The notes: a model not told the origin generated them from the sequence alone. Positions 18,516 through 27,902 are shown, numbered from the stretch's first letter. The stretch: 64,000 nucleotides of DNA from Streptomyces sp. Root431 (GCF_001426585.1 NZ_LMEI01000011.1:122240-186239); one strand, 5' to 3'. Numbers and translations: made by a program.

Positions 18516-19609
18516 ACCGCCACCTCGCCGTACGCCGCGAACAGCACGGCCGGGTCGGGGCCCTCCAGGACGGCCGGCTTGCCGAGTCCGTCGAGCACGA
18601 TGAAGCGCAGCAGGTCGCCGCGGGACTTCTTGTCCACCTTCATCGTCTCCAGGAGCTTGGGCCACTGGTCGCCGCGGTACGTGAGCGGCAGGCCGACGGA
18701 CTCCAGGACCGCGCGGTGCCGGTCGGCGGTGGCGTCGTCGAGGCGCCCGGCGAGCCGGCCGAGCTCGGCGGCGAAGACCATGCCGACGGAGACGGCGGCG
18801 CCGTGCCGCCACTTGTACCGCTCGTTCTTCTCGATCGCGTGGGCCAGCGTGTGGCCGTAGTTGAGGATCTCGCGGCGGCCGGACTCCTTGAGGTCGCCGG
18901 AGACGACGTCCGCCTTGACCCGGATCGACCGCACGATCAGCTCGGCGGTGTGCGCGCCGGCGGGCGTACGGGCGGCCTGCGGGTCCTCCTCGATGAGGTC
19001 GAGGATCACCGGGTCGGCGATGAAGCCGGCCTTGATGATCTCGGCGAGACCGCTGACGTAGTCGTGCACCGGCAGCGAGTCCAGCGCGGCGAGGTCGCAG
19101 AGGACACCGGCCGGCGGGTGGAAGGCGCCGACGAGGTTCTTGCCCTCGGCGGTGTTGATGCCCGTCTTGCCGCCGACGGCCGCGTCGACCATGGCCAGGA
19201 CCGTGGTCGGTACGGCGATCCAGCGCACGCCCCGCAGCCAGGTGGCTGCCACGAAGCCCGCGAGGTCGGTGGTCGCGCCGCCGCCGACGCCGACGATGAC
19301 GTCGGTGCGGGTGAAGCCGGTCTGGCCCAGCGCCTTCCAGCAGTAGGCGGCGACCTCGGCGGTCTTCGCCTCCTCGGCGTTCGGCACCTGGATGGCGACG
19401 GCCTCGTAGCCCTGGTCGGCGAGGTCCGCGCGGAGCGCCTCGCCGGTGTCGGCGAGCGCCTCCGGGTGGATCACTGCGACCCGCTTGGCCCGGGGGCCGA
19501 TCAGGGCCGGGAGCTCGGCGAGCAGCTGCCGGCCGACCAGCACCTCGTAGGGCTCCGTGCCCGCGCTGCCCGCGACCTGGATACGGGTGACTTCCTGGTC
19601 CGTCGTCAT
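18512..19609 (-). CDS. aroB: 3-dehydroquinate synthase
   Basis: AroB cyclises DAHP to 3-dehydroquinate using NAD and zinc. The 365-residue protein has the NAD-binding GVGGGATTDLAGFVAATWLRG near residue 105, PTTVLAMVDAAVGGKTGIN near 135, and the zinc-binding set including the Glu in EIIKAGFI and His in NYGHTLAHAIE near residue 260. ATG at 19609 overlaps the aroK stop (ATGA). An upstream in-frame extension belongs to aroK's shadow and is rejected. Confidence 0.97.
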   Translation of the reverse strand: MTTDQEVTRIQVAGSAGTEPYEVLVGRQLLAELPALIGPRAKRVAVIHPEALADTGEALRADLADQGYEAVAIQVPNAEEAKTAEVAAYCWKALGQTGFTRTDVIVGVGGGATTDLAGFVAATWLRGVRWIAVPTTVLAMVDAAVGGKTGINTAEGKNLVGAFHPPAGVLCDLAALDSLPVHDYVSGLAEIIKAGFIADPVILDLIEEDPQAARTPAGAHTAELIVRSIRVKADVVSGDLKESGRREILNYGHTLAHAIEKNERYKWRHGAAVSVGMVFAAELGRLAGRLDDATADRHRAVLESVGLPLTYRGDQWPKLLETMKVDKKSRGDLLRFIVLDGLGKPAVLEGPDPAVLFAAYGEVAV

Positions 19610-20127
19610 GCGTCCTTCTTCAGATCCAGTGCCGAGAGGACCGCGTCCGCGACCTCTTCGGGGGTGCGGTCGTCGGTGGTGACGACCACCCGAGCGACTT
19701 CGGTGTAGAGATGGCGGCGCGCCTCCATCAGCTCGCGCCACTGGCGGCGCGGGTTGACGGCGAGCAGCGGCCGCGCGGTGTTGAGGCCGACGCGGCGGAC
19801 CGCCTCCTCGACGTCCATCGAGAGGTACGCGACGGGCAGCCCGGCGAGCAGGGCGCGGGTGCCCTCGTCGAGGATCGCGCCGCCGCCGAGGGCGAGGACG
19901 CCCTCGTGCGCGGTGACGGCCGCGCGGACGGCGTCCCGCTCCAGGGCGCGGAAGTGCTCCTCGCCGTCCTCGACGAAGATGTCGGAGATCTCCCGGCCCT
20001 CGGCGGCGACGATGTCGGCGTCGGTGTCCCGGTAGGGCGCGCCGAGCCGTTCGGCCAGGAGCGCGCCCACCGTGGACTTGCCGGAGCCCATGGGCCCGAC
20101 GAGGACGACCAGCGGTCCGGCGGTCAC
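19606..20127 (-). CDS. aroK: Shikimate kinase
   Basis: Phosphorylates shikimate at the 3-OH with ATP. The 173-residue protein has Walker A GPMGSGKST near residue 11, the shikimate-binding DTDADIV near 33, the Arg region FRALERDAV, GGGAILDEGTRALL near 80 and the lid NTARPLLAVNPRRQW near 115. GTG at 20127 overlaps the aroC stop by GTGA, and the aroK stop overlaps the aroB start, so the run is translationally coupled. Confidence 0.96.
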   Translation of the reverse strand: MTAGPLVVLVGPMGSGKSTVGALLAERLGAPYRDTDADIVAAEGREISDIFVEDGEEHFRALERDAVRAAVTAHEGVLALGGGAILDEGTRALLAGLPVAYLSMDVEEAVRRVGLNTARPLLAVNPRRQWRELMEARRHLYTEVARVVVTTDDRTPEEVADAVLSALDLKKDA

Positions 20128-21308
20128 CGGATGTGCAGGTTGTCGAGGTACGACTGCACGTTGCGGCGGGTCTCCGGGACGCTGTCGCCGCCGAACTTCT
20201 CGACGACGGCGTCCGCGAGGACGAGCGCGACCATGGCCTCGGCGACGATGCCGGCGGCGGGGACGGCGCACACGTCGGAGCGCTGGTGGTGCGCGGCCGT
20301 GGCCTCGCCGGTGACGACGTCGATCGTGGCGAGGGCGCGCGGGACGGTCGCGATCGGCTTCATCGCGGCGCGGACGCGCAGCAGCTCACCGGTGGTCAGG
20401 CCGCCCTCGGTGCCGCCGGCACGGCCGGAGGTGCGCTTGATGCCGTCCTCGGTGCGGACGATCTCGTCGTGGGCCTTGGAGCCGGGCACGCGGGCGAGCT
20501 CGAAGCCGTCGCCGACCTCGACGCCCTTGATGGCCTGGATGCCCATGAGCGCGGCGGCGAGCCGGGCGTCGAGGCGGCGGTCCCAGTGGACATGGGAGCC
20601 GAGCCCGACGGGCACGCCGTAGGCGAGCACCTCGACGACACCTCCGAGGGTGTCCCCGTCCTTGTGGGCCTGGTCGATCTCGGCGACCATCGCCTTCGAC
20701 GCGTCGGCGTCGAGGCAGCGGACCGGGTCGGCGTCGAGCTTCTCGACGTCGGCGGGGGTCGGGTAGACGCCGTACGGGGCCTTGGCGGCCGCCAGTTCGA
20801 CGACGTGCGAGACGATCTCGATGCCCGCGGTCTCCTTGATGAAGGAGCGGGCGATCGCGCCGAGGGCGACACGGGCCGCGGTCTCCCGGGCGCTGGCGCG
20901 CTCCAGGATGGGGCGGGCTTCGTCGAAGCCGTACTTCTGCATGCCGGCGAGGTCGGCGTGACCGGGCCGGGGGCGGGTCAGGGGCGCGTTGCGGCCCGTC
21001 TCCTTGAGCTCGGACGGGTCGACCGGGTCGGCCGACATGACCTTCTCCCACTTGGGCCACTCGGTGTTGCCGACCATGACGGCGATCGGGGAACCGAGGG
21101 AGAGCCCGTGGCGGACGCCGCCGAGGAAGGTGATCTCGTCCTGCTCGAACTTCATCCGGGCGCCGCGCCCATACCCGAGACGACGCCGCGCGAGGTGGTC
21201 GGCCACCAGCTCGGTGGTGACGGGGACGCCGGCGGGAAGACCCTCCAGCGTCGCGACCAGCGCGGGTCCGTGGGATTCCCCAGCGGTCAGCCAACGCAAC
21301 CTGCTCAA
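20124..21308 (-). CDS. aroC: Chorismate synthase
   Basis: Converts EPSP to chorismate using reduced FMN, the last common step of aromatic synthesis. The 394-residue protein has all three family signatures: GESHGPALVATLEGLPAG near residue 10, GRNAPLTRPRPGHADLAGMQKYG near 105-127 and RSDVCAVPAAGIVAEAMVA near 345. The start is TTG at 21308 (MSRLRWLTAG), with GAGGAG placed 5 bases upstream, which makes this rare codon convincing. The region between aroC and the 79-residue gene (21309-21422) shows no clear signal. Confidence 0.97.
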   Translation of the reverse strand: MSRLRWLTAGESHGPALVATLEGLPAGVPVTTELVADHLARRRLGYGRGARMKFEQDEITFLGGVRHGLSLGSPIAVMVGNTEWPKWEKVMSADPVDPSELKETGRNAPLTRPRPGHADLAGMQKYGFDEARPILERASARETAARVALGAIARSFIKETAGIEIVSHVVELAAAKAPYGVYPTPADVEKLDADPVRCLDADASKAMVAEIDQAHKDGDTLGGVVEVLAYGVPVGLGSHVHWDRRLDARLAAALMGIQAIKGVEVGDGFELARVPGSKAHDEIVRTEDGIKRTSGRAGGTEGGLTTGELLRVRAAMKPIATVPRALATIDVVTGEATAAHHQRSDVCAVPAAGIVAEAMVALVLADAVVEKFGGDSVPETRRNVQSYLDNLHIR

Positions 21309-21422
21309 CGATGCTCCTCATGCTCGCGCCTGGGTACTGCGACGGCGCGGCCGGGTGCGCGGCCCGGGCCCGCCGTCACCGATCCTCCCACGTCCGGGGC
21401 GACCGCTTGGTCCCCGGTCCAG

Positions 21423-21662
21423 CTATCGGACGGGAGCCGAGTCCTCCTGGACGTTCTCGACGGCCTCGGGAGCGTCCTCCGGCGTGGCGGAGGAACGGTT
21501 CCGCAACCAGGAGACGAAGCCGTACACCAGGGTCGATCCGAAGAGAGCGAGCACGGTGCACCGCGCCCAGAAGGGCAGCGAGCTGAAGAACCCCACCCAC
21601 AGAAAGCGCACCACGTCGAAGCCGATGTCCCACTTGGACGCCAGCAGCAGTTCCTCGCCCAT
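21423..21662 (-). CDS. Small membrane protein in the aro cluster
   Basis: Unrecognised 79-residue protein. It has a probable helical hairpin or two short membrane-associated helices (VVRFLWVGFFSSLPFWARCTVLALFGSTLVYGFVSWL, about residues 17-52 in pieces), preceded by a short acidic/amphipathic start and followed by a basic WLRNRSS and an acidic tail (EDAPEAVENVQED). It lies between aroE and aroC on the same strand, 47 bases after aroE. Codon usage fits a real gene (GC-rich third positions). It is conserved in this position in streptomycetes as far as I recall; function unknown. Confidence 0.65.
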   Translation of the reverse strand: MGEELLLASKWDIGFDVVRFLWVGFFSSLPFWARCTVLALFGSTLVYGFVSWLRNRSSATPEDAPEAVENVQEDSAPVR

Positions 21663-21709
21663 GTCCCCCGTCTTCCCCTCGGACGCCGATCACTCCGGCG
21701 CCTGCGAGC

Positions 21710-22552
21710 CTACCGGGCAGCCAACGCCCGCTCGCCCGCCGCCCGCATCGCCGCGAGCGGGCCGGGGGTGCGGCCCGTCATCTGCTCGACCTGGAGGACG
21801 GCCTGGTGGACGAGGAGGTCGAGGCCGCCGACGACCTTGCCGCCGCGGTCGGACCAGGCCGCGGCCAGCGCGGTGGGCCAGGGGTCGTACAGGACGTCGA
21901 AGAGCGTGCCGACCGTGTCGGGGACGGCGGTGGCGAGGGCGTTCGTGGTGCCGGCCGGGGTGGTCGCGATGACCAGCGGGGCGGCGAAGGCCTCGACCGC
22001 GCGCTCCCAGTCGGCGGTACGGACGTCCACCCCGAGGCGCTCGCCCCAGCCGCGCATCTCCTCCGCGCGCGCCTCACTCCGTACGTACGCGGTGACGGGG
22101 CCCGCGCAGACCCGGGCGAGCGCGGCCAGCGCGGAGGAGGCGGTGGCGCCGGCGCCGAGGATCGCCGCCGACTCCACCTTCTCGACGCCCCGCTCGTGCA
22201 GGGCGGCGATCATGCCGGGGATGTCGGTGTTGTCGCCGACACGCCGCCCGCCCTCACGCAGGGCGACCGTGTTGACGGCCTCCACGGACGCGGCGGTGTC
22301 GCTGATCTCGTCGAGCAGCGGGATGATCGCCCGCTTGAGCGGCATGGTCAGCGAGAGCCCGGCCCAGCTGCCGTCCAGCTCGCCGACGAAGCCGGCAAGA
22401 CCGGCCTCGTCGACCTCGAAGCTGTCGTAGGACCAGTCGTCCAGCCCGAGCGCCTCGTACGCGGCCCGGTGCAGGACCGGGGAGAGCGAGTGGGCGATCG
22501 GCGAACCGAGGACGGCCGCGCGGCGACGCGTCTCACTGGTTCGTGCTGGCAT
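21710..22552 (-). CDS. aroE: Shikimate dehydrogenase
   Basis: NADPH-dependent reduction of 3-dehydroshikimate to shikimate. The 280-residue protein has the shikimate-binding GSPIAHSLSPVLH near residue 16, catalytic Lys in TMPLKRAI near 70, NTV and NTDIPGMI near 94-112, and the NADP-binding GAGATASSALAAL near 132. The C-terminal GLDLLVHQAVLQ motif is also present. ATG at 22552 lies within the end of mltG (20-base overlap), implying coupling with that gene. Confidence 0.95.
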   Translation of the reverse strand: MPARTSETRRRAAVLGSPIAHSLSPVLHRAAYEALGLDDWSYDSFEVDEAGLAGFVGELDGSWAGLSLTMPLKRAIIPLLDEISDTAASVEAVNTVALREGGRRVGDNTDIPGMIAALHERGVEKVESAAILGAGATASSALAALARVCAGPVTAYVRSEARAEEMRGWGERLGVDVRTADWERAVEAFAAPLVIATTPAGTTNALATAVPDTVGTLFDVLYDPWPTALAAAWSDRGGKVVGGLDLLVHQAVLQVEQMTGRTPGPLAAMRAAGERALAAR

Positions 22553-24311
22553 TGAACTTGTCCTTCAGCTTGAGGAAGTCGGCGTGCGTCTTGGCGAACT
22601 CGGTCTTGTTCATGCCGTCCGTGGCCACGAAGTAGATCCAGCCGTCGTTCGTCGGGTCGAGCATGGAGGCCAGCGCCTGGTTGCCCGGGTTGCTGATCGG
22701 ACCCGGCGGCAGTCCCTTGTGCTTGTACGTGTTGTACGGGTCCGTGTTGGTCCGGGTCTCCTTCTCGGAGATCTTGATCTCGCTCTGACCCTTCAGGTAG
22801 TTGAGGGTCGAGTCGAACTGCAGCAGCTGGTAGGTCTCGCGGTTGTCCGGCTGCAGACGGTTGTAGACAACCTCCGCCATCTTGCGGAAGTCGTCCGGAG
22901 TCTTGCCCTCGGCCTGGACGAGGCTCGCGACCGTCAGGAGCTCCCAGGGCCCTTCCAGGCCGTGCTCCTTCGCCTTCGCCGTCAGGTCGAGCTTGGTGTA
23001 CTCCGCGTTCGCGCGGGACACCATCTTGCGGAGCACCTCCTCGGGCTTGGCCGTCTTCGAGACCGGGTAGCTCGCCGGGAAGAAGAAGCCCTCCAGGGGG
23101 TCCTTCACGTCCTTGTGGTCCTTGGCCCAGTCGGGCAGCCCGAGAGAGTCCGCCTTCGCCTGGGCGATGTCCTTGGTGGTGCCCGGCTTGAGGTCGAGGC
23201 GCTTGTCGAGCTGGTCGTAGACCCAGGCGTTCCGCTTGCCCTCGGGGATGACGAAGTTGGCCTGGCTCGCCGGGTTGAGCATGAGCGTGAGCGCGCTCTC
23301 GGCCGACATGCCCTTCTTCAGCGTGTAGACGCCGGCCTGGATCGAGTTGCCCTTGGGGTTCTTCTGCTGCGCCGAGACGAAGGCGTCGACGCTCTTGACG
23401 ACGCCCTCCCTCTTCAGGATGTTCCCGATCTCGTTGCCGAAGGCGCCCTTGGGGATCTCGACCTGGACCTCGCCGCTGCCGCTGCCCACGAAGTCCTCGG
23501 CCGCGCCGAACTGGCCCTGCCAGAACTTGTAGCCGAAGTAGCCGATGCCTCCGACGCCGCCCACCAGGACGGCCGCCACGACCAGGCAGGCCATGCCGTT
23601 CTTGCCCTTGCGTTTCTTCGACTTGCTCCGGCGTTCGCGGTCGCCGCCGCGGGAGCCGCGGCCCGTGGCCGGGTCCTCGTCGTACTCGTCGTCGTCGGAG
23701 TCCTCGGCGCCCGTGAAGAAGGGGTGCTGCTCCTCCTCCGGCTCCGGGCGCGCCTCTTCCTCCGGCGCCCAGTCGATCACCGGCTCCGGCGGGTTCTGCC
23801 GGCGGCCGGGAGGCTGGGGCGGGGGGTACGCCTCGGGGGTGCCGTAGAGGTCGGGGTTCTGGCCGCCGTACGGATCGGCCGGGGGCGCGCCGTACGCCAT
23901 CGCCGCCTGGCCCGACTCCCAGTTGCCGTCGTAGCCGCCGTCGTACTGCTGTCCGAGGTCCCCGGGCGTGTCGTAACCGCCCGGGTACCCCGTCCCGTAC
24001 TGCTGCTGCTGGTACTGCTGCGGCTGCATCTGCTGCTGCTGGTACTGCGGATCCGCGTAGCCCTGGGACTGCTGCGGGTCCTGGTACTGCTGCCCTTGGT
24101 ACTGCTGCTGCTGGTACTGGGGCTGCTGCTGATACTGCTGCTGCTGATACGGGTCGCCCTCGTACCCCTGGCCGCCACCCTGACCGTACTGGCTCGCCTG
24201 CGGCTGCTGCGGGTGCTGGTACTGCTGCTGACCTTCCCACCCCTGGTCCCCGTACAACGGGTCCGTGGGGTGCCACGGTTCGGAGCCGGGGCTCCGGCCA
24301 TACTCAGTCAT
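22533..24311 (-). CDS. mltG: Endolytic murein transglycosylase MltG with Gln-rich cytoplasmic tail
   Basis: MltG cleaves nascent glycan strands and sets peptidoglycan chain release. The 592-residue protein has a Gln/Tyr/Pro-rich low-complexity cytoplasmic region (residues 28-125; YQQQQY-type repeats), an acidic stretch (185-213), a basic KKRKGKNG anchor and one membrane helix (about 239-261). The extracellular YceG/MltG domain follows, with a LysM-like start (VEIPKGAFGNEIGNIL), the Glu468 region LLTVASLVQAEGKTP aligned with the catalytic Glu, and NTYKHKGLPPGPISNPG (527-543). E. coli MltG is about 340 residues, so the N-terminus is greatly extended. It lies between ruvX and aroE. Confidence 0.95.
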   Translation of the reverse strand: MTEYGRSPGSEPWHPTDPLYGDQGWEGQQQYQHPQQPQASQYGQGGGQGYEGDPYQQQQYQQQPQYQQQQYQGQQYQDPQQSQGYADPQYQQQQMQPQQYQQQQYGTGYPGGYDTPGDLGQQYDGGYDGNWESGQAAMAYGAPPADPYGGQNPDLYGTPEAYPPPQPPGRRQNPPEPVIDWAPEEEARPEPEEEQHPFFTGAEDSDDDEYDEDPATGRGSRGGDRERRSKSKKRKGKNGMACLVVAAVLVGGVGGIGYFGYKFWQGQFGAAEDFVGSGSGEVQVEIPKGAFGNEIGNILKREGVVKSVDAFVSAQQKNPKGNSIQAGVYTLKKGMSAESALTLMLNPASQANFVIPEGKRNAWVYDQLDKRLDLKPGTTKDIAQAKADSLGLPDWAKDHKDVKDPLEGFFFPASYPVSKTAKPEEVLRKMVSRANAEYTKLDLTAKAKEHGLEGPWELLTVASLVQAEGKTPDDFRKMAEVVYNRLQPDNRETYQLLQFDSTLNYLKGQSEIKISEKETRTNTDPYNTYKHKGLPPGPISNPGNQALASMLDPTNDGWIYFVATDGMNKTEFAKTHADFLKLKDKFNASTNQ

Positions 24312-24412
24312 CGATCCCCAACCAGCCGCGAGGCTTCCGGACGATCCGCCTCTACGTAGTGCGGCAGTTGTTCGAAAACCGCCGCATCGCGCGGAACGTT
24401 ACCGTATCGCGA

Positions 24413-24883
24413 TCAGATGACCACTTCGACGCCCTCACCGGGCGGATTACCTGATACCCGTTCGGACTCAAGAGCGGCTTGAAGGATGATCACAGCGGCG
24501 GCCTGGTCGATGACGGACCGCCCCTTCTTCGCCTTCACGCCCGAGGCCCGCAGCCCCTGGGTCGCGGTGACCGTCGTCATCCGCTCGTCGACCAGCCGGA
24601 CCGGCACGGGCGCGATGCCCTTGGCCATCTCGCGGGCGAAGGCACGGACCTTGGTCGCGGCCGGGCCCTCCCGCCCGCTGAGCGAGCGGGGCAGGCCCAC
24701 GACGACCTCGATGGGCTCGTACTCCTCGACGATCTGGCGGAGCCGCCGGTGGGCGGCCGGGACGTCACGTCCCGGCACGGTCTCCACCGGCGTGGCGAGG
24801 ACCCCGTCGGGGTCGCACGAGGCGACCCCGATCCGGGCGTCCCCGACATCGACCGCGATACGGCGGCCGCGACGCATCGTCAC
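24413..24883 (-). CDS. ruvX: RuvX/YqgF-type RNase H-fold nuclease
   Basis: Homologues process 16S rRNA (E. coli YqgF) or resolve Holliday junctions (mycobacterial RuvX). The 156-residue protein has an RNase-H fold with AVDVGDARIGVASCDPDG near residue 10, VGLPRSLSGREGPAA near 62, LVDERMTTVTA near 95 with catalytic Asp/Glu, and DQAAAVIILQAALES near 125. GTG at 24883 overlaps the alaS stop by GTGA; an ATG two codons later is possible. The gene leads into mltG. Confidence 0.93.
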   Translation of the reverse strand: MTMRRGRRIAVDVGDARIGVASCDPDGVLATPVETVPGRDVPAAHRRLRQIVEEYEPIEVVVGLPRSLSGREGPAATKVRAFAREMAKGIAPVPVRLVDERMTTVTATQGLRASGVKAKKGRSVIDQAAAVIILQAALESERVSGNPPGEGVEVVI

Positions 24884-27549
24884 GCCGTCTCCACCACGAG
24901 ACGCTCGACGGCGGCGATGGCCTCGCCGACGGCCTCCGGGTTCGTACCGCCGCCCTGGGCGACGTCCGGCTTGCCGCCGCCACCGCCACCGAGGGTCTTG
25001 GCGGCCGTGCGGACCAGCTCGCCGGCCTTCAGACCGCGCTCGCGGGCGGCCTCATTGGTGGCGATGACCGTGAGCGGCTTGCCGTTGGCCGTGGTGAACA
25101 GCGCCACGACGGCCGGACGGCCGCCGGAGATGCGGCTGCGCACGTCGAGGACCAGCTTGCGCAGGTCGTCGGCGGTGGTGCCGTCCGGGACCTGACCGGT
25201 CACCAGGGCGACGCCGCGGACGTCCTTGGCGGAGTCGACGAGCCCAGCGGCGGCCTGGAGGACCTTCTCCGCGCGGAACTTCTCGATCTCCTTCTCGGCG
25301 TCCTTCAGCTTGCCGAGCATGGCGGAGATCTTCTCCGGCAGCTCCTCGGGACGGCCCTTGACCAGCTCCTGGAGCTGGGCGACGACCGTGTGCTCCTTGG
25401 CGAGGAAGTTGTACGCGTCGACGCCGACGAGGGCCTCGATGCGGCGCACGCCGGAGCCGATGGACGACTCGCCGAGCAGCTTCACCAGACCCAGCTGGGC
25501 GGTGTTGCGGACGTGCGTACCGCCGCACAGCTCCTTGGAGAAGTCGCCGATGGTGACGACGCGGACCTGCTCGCCGTACTTCTCGCCGAACTCGGCGATG
25601 GCACCCTGGCGCTTGGCCTCGTCGATGGCCATGACCTCGGCGTGGACCTCCAGCTCGCGCGAGAGGATCTCGTTGATCTTCTGCTCGACGTCGGTGAGGA
25701 CCGTGCCGGGGACGGCGTTCGGCGAACCGAAGTCGAAGCGGAAGCGGCCGGGCTGGTTCTCGGAACCGGCCTGGGCGGCCGTCGGGCCGAGGGCGTCGCG
25801 CAGCGCCTGGTGGGTCAGGTGGGTGGCCGAGTGGGCGCGGGCGATGGCCGTCCGGCGCCGGACGTCGATGGTGGCGTAGGCGGTGGCGCCGACGGTCACC
25901 TCGCCGACCTGGACCGAGCCCTTGTGGACGGAGACGCCCGGGACGGGCTGCTGCACGTCCCGGATCTCGATCACGGCGCCGCTGTGCAGCTTGATGCGGC
26001 CCTGGTCGGCGATCTGGCCGCCGCCCTCGGCGTAGAACGGGGTGCGGTCGAGGACGACCTCGACCTCGTCGCCCTCGGAGGCGGCCGGCGAGGGGACGCC
26101 GTTGACGAGCAGGCCGACGACCGTGGTCTCGCCCTCGGTGTTGGTGTAGCCCGTGAACTCGGTGGCGCCGTTGCCGTCGGCGATCTCCCGGTACGCGGTC
26201 ATGTCGGCGTGGCCGGTCTTCTTGGCCTTGGCGTCGGCCTTGGCGCGCTCCCGCTGCTCCTTCATCAGGCGGCGGAAGCCGTCCTCGTCCACGGAGAGGC
26301 CCTGCTCGGAGGCCATCTCCAGGGTGAGGTCGATCGGGAAGCCCCAGGTGTCGTGGAGCAGGAACGCCTTGTCGCCGGAGAGGATCGTGCCGCCGGCGGC
26401 CTTGGTCTCGGTGACGGCGGTGTCGAGGATGTTGGTGCCGCCCTTGAGGGCCTTCAGGAAGGCGGCCTCTTCGGCGAGGGCGACCGTCTCGATGCGCTTG
26501 CGGTCGGTGACCAGCTCCGGGTACTGCTCGCCCATCGTGTCGATCACGGTGTCCACGAGCTCCTGGACGACCGGGCCGGTGGCGCCGAGCAGGCGCATGT
26601 TGCGGACGGCGCGGCGCATGATGCGGCGCAGCACGTAGCCGCGGCCCTCGTTGCCGGGGGTGACGCCGTCGCCGATGAGCATGACGGACGTACGCATGTG
26701 GTCGGCGACCACGCGGAGCGAGACGTCGCTGTCGTGGGCCTTGCCGTAGGCGACGCCGGTGAGCTCGGTGGCCTTGTCGATGACGACCTGGAGGGTGTCC
26801 GTCTCGTACATGTTCTGGACGCCTTGGAGGATCATCGCCAGGCGCTCCAGGCCGAGGCCCGTGTCGATGTTCTTCGACGGCAGCTCGCCGAGGATCGGGA
26901 AGTCGTCCTTGCCGGAGCCCTCACCGCGCTCGTACTGCATGAAGACCAGGTTCCAGATCTCCACGTACCGCTCGTCGTTGACGGCCGGGCCGCCCTCGAC
27001 GCCGAACTCGGGGCCGCGGTCGTAGTTGATCTCGGAGCACGGGCCGCAGGGTCCGGGGACGCCCATCGACCAGTAGTTGTCCTTCTTGCCGAGGCGCTGG
27101 ATGCGCTCGGCGGGGACGCCGACGACGTCGCGCCAGATGCGCTCGGCCTCGTCGTCCTCCAGGTAGACGGTGATCCAGAGCTTCTCCGGGTCCAGCCCGT
27201 AGCCACCGTGCTCCACCGAGCTGGTCAGCAGCTCCCAGGCGAGCTTGATGGCGCCTTCCTTGAAGTAATCGCCGAAGGAGAAGTTGCCGCACATCTGGAA
27301 GAACGTGCCGTGGCGGGTGGTCTTGCCGACTTCCTCGATGTCGGGCGTCCGCACGCACTTCTGCACGCTGGAGGCGCGCGTGAAGGGCGGCTTGACCTCA
27401 CCCAGGAAGTAGGGCTTGAAGGGCACCATGCCGGCGGGGACGAGCAGCAGAGTCGGGTCGTCCGCGATGAGCGACGCCGAAGGGACGACGGTGTGCCCGC
27501 GCTCCTCGAAGAAGCTCAGCCAGCGGCGGCGGATTTCAGCCGACTCCAT
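24880..27549 (-). CDS. alaS: Alanyl-tRNA synthetase
   Basis: Charges tRNA-Ala and edits mischarged Ser/Gly. The 889-residue protein has the N-terminal class-II catalytic core (FFEERGHTVVPSASLI, FKPYFLG, HGTFFQMCGNFSFGDYFKEGA), the tRNA recognition region, the editing domain with HSATHLTHQALR and the zinc-binding CGGTHVRNT, and a C-terminal DHHA1 domain (GGGGGGKPDVAQGGG). Length is normal. ATG at 27549 has GAGGACC upstream. The stop of the preceding gene shares one base with the start (TGATG). Confidence 0.98.
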   Translation of the reverse strand: MESAEIRRRWLSFFEERGHTVVPSASLIADDPTLLLVPAGMVPFKPYFLGEVKPPFTRASSVQKCVRTPDIEEVGKTTRHGTFFQMCGNFSFGDYFKEGAIKLAWELLTSSVEHGGYGLDPEKLWITVYLEDDEAERIWRDVVGVPAERIQRLGKKDNYWSMGVPGPCGPCSEINYDRGPEFGVEGGPAVNDERYVEIWNLVFMQYERGEGSGKDDFPILGELPSKNIDTGLGLERLAMILQGVQNMYETDTLQVVIDKATELTGVAYGKAHDSDVSLRVVADHMRTSVMLIGDGVTPGNEGRGYVLRRIMRRAVRNMRLLGATGPVVQELVDTVIDTMGEQYPELVTDRKRIETVALAEEAAFLKALKGGTNILDTAVTETKAAGGTILSGDKAFLLHDTWGFPIDLTLEMASEQGLSVDEDGFRRLMKEQRERAKADAKAKKTGHADMTAYREIADGNGATEFTGYTNTEGETTVVGLLVNGVPSPAASEGDEVEVVLDRTPFYAEGGGQIADQGRIKLHSGAVIEIRDVQQPVPGVSVHKGSVQVGEVTVGATAYATIDVRRRTAIARAHSATHLTHQALRDALGPTAAQAGSENQPGRFRFDFGSPNAVPGTVLTDVEQKINEILSRELEVHAEVMAIDEAKRQGAIAEFGEKYGEQVRVVTIGDFSKELCGGTHVRNTAQLGLVKLLGESSIGSGVRRIEALVGVDAYNFLAKEHTVVAQLQELVKGRPEELPEKISAMLGKLKDAEKEIEKFRAEKVLQAAAGLVDSAKDVRGVALVTGQVPDGTTADDLRKLVLDVRSRISGGRPAVVALFTTANGKPLTVIATNEAARERGLKAGELVRTAAKTLGGGGGGKPDVAQGGGTNPEAVGEAIAAVERLVVETA

Positions 27550-27902
27550 CAGTGGTCCTCATTCCGGTTGTACGAGATCGTGGGGATTGAATACGTCGTG
27601 GTCGGGCGCGCGGTGGGATCGAGCGCTGCCCTGCGGCGCGGTGCCGGAAGTTCGCGGTCCCGGTCGTCGGCGACCGGGGCGTCGAGGCCGAGCGCCTCGC
27701 CCAGTTCGGCCTCCCGCTGGACCATGCCGGCCCTCACGTCGAGGGCGAAGTCCTTGAGCCGGTGGCCGGTCTCGACGGCCTTGTTCGCCGCCTGGGCGGC
27801 GAGGCTCTCGGGCGTCAGCTGCTTCAGCTTCCGGTTGACCTTGGTGGTGGCCCACACGCCGGCGGCTGCGCCGGCCGTGAACCAGAACGTGCGGCGGAAC
27901 AT
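27549..27902 (-). CDS. Small conserved membrane-associated protein upstream of alaS
   Basis: Unknown function. The 117-residue product starts MFRRTFWFTAGAAAGVWATTKVNRKLKQL, a short hydrophobic helix followed by basic residues, then an amphipathic helix (SLAAQAANKAVETGHRLKDF) and a charged C-terminus. It resembles the DUF6167-type proteins found next to alaS in actinomycetes. It overlaps the alaS start by one base and follows the DUF948-like gene by 6 bases, so the three are an operon. Confidence 0.8.
   Translation of the reverse strand: MFRRTFWFTAGAAAGVWATTKVNRKLKQLTPESLAAQAANKAVETGHRLKDFALDVRAGMVQREAELGEALGLDAPVADDRDRELPAPRRRAALDPTARPTTTYSIPTISYNRNEDH

Noticed and set aside
24000..24240. 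Repeat array of CTGCTG-type units
   Set aside because: These are in-frame Gln codons of the MltG cytoplasmic region, not a non-coding repeat.
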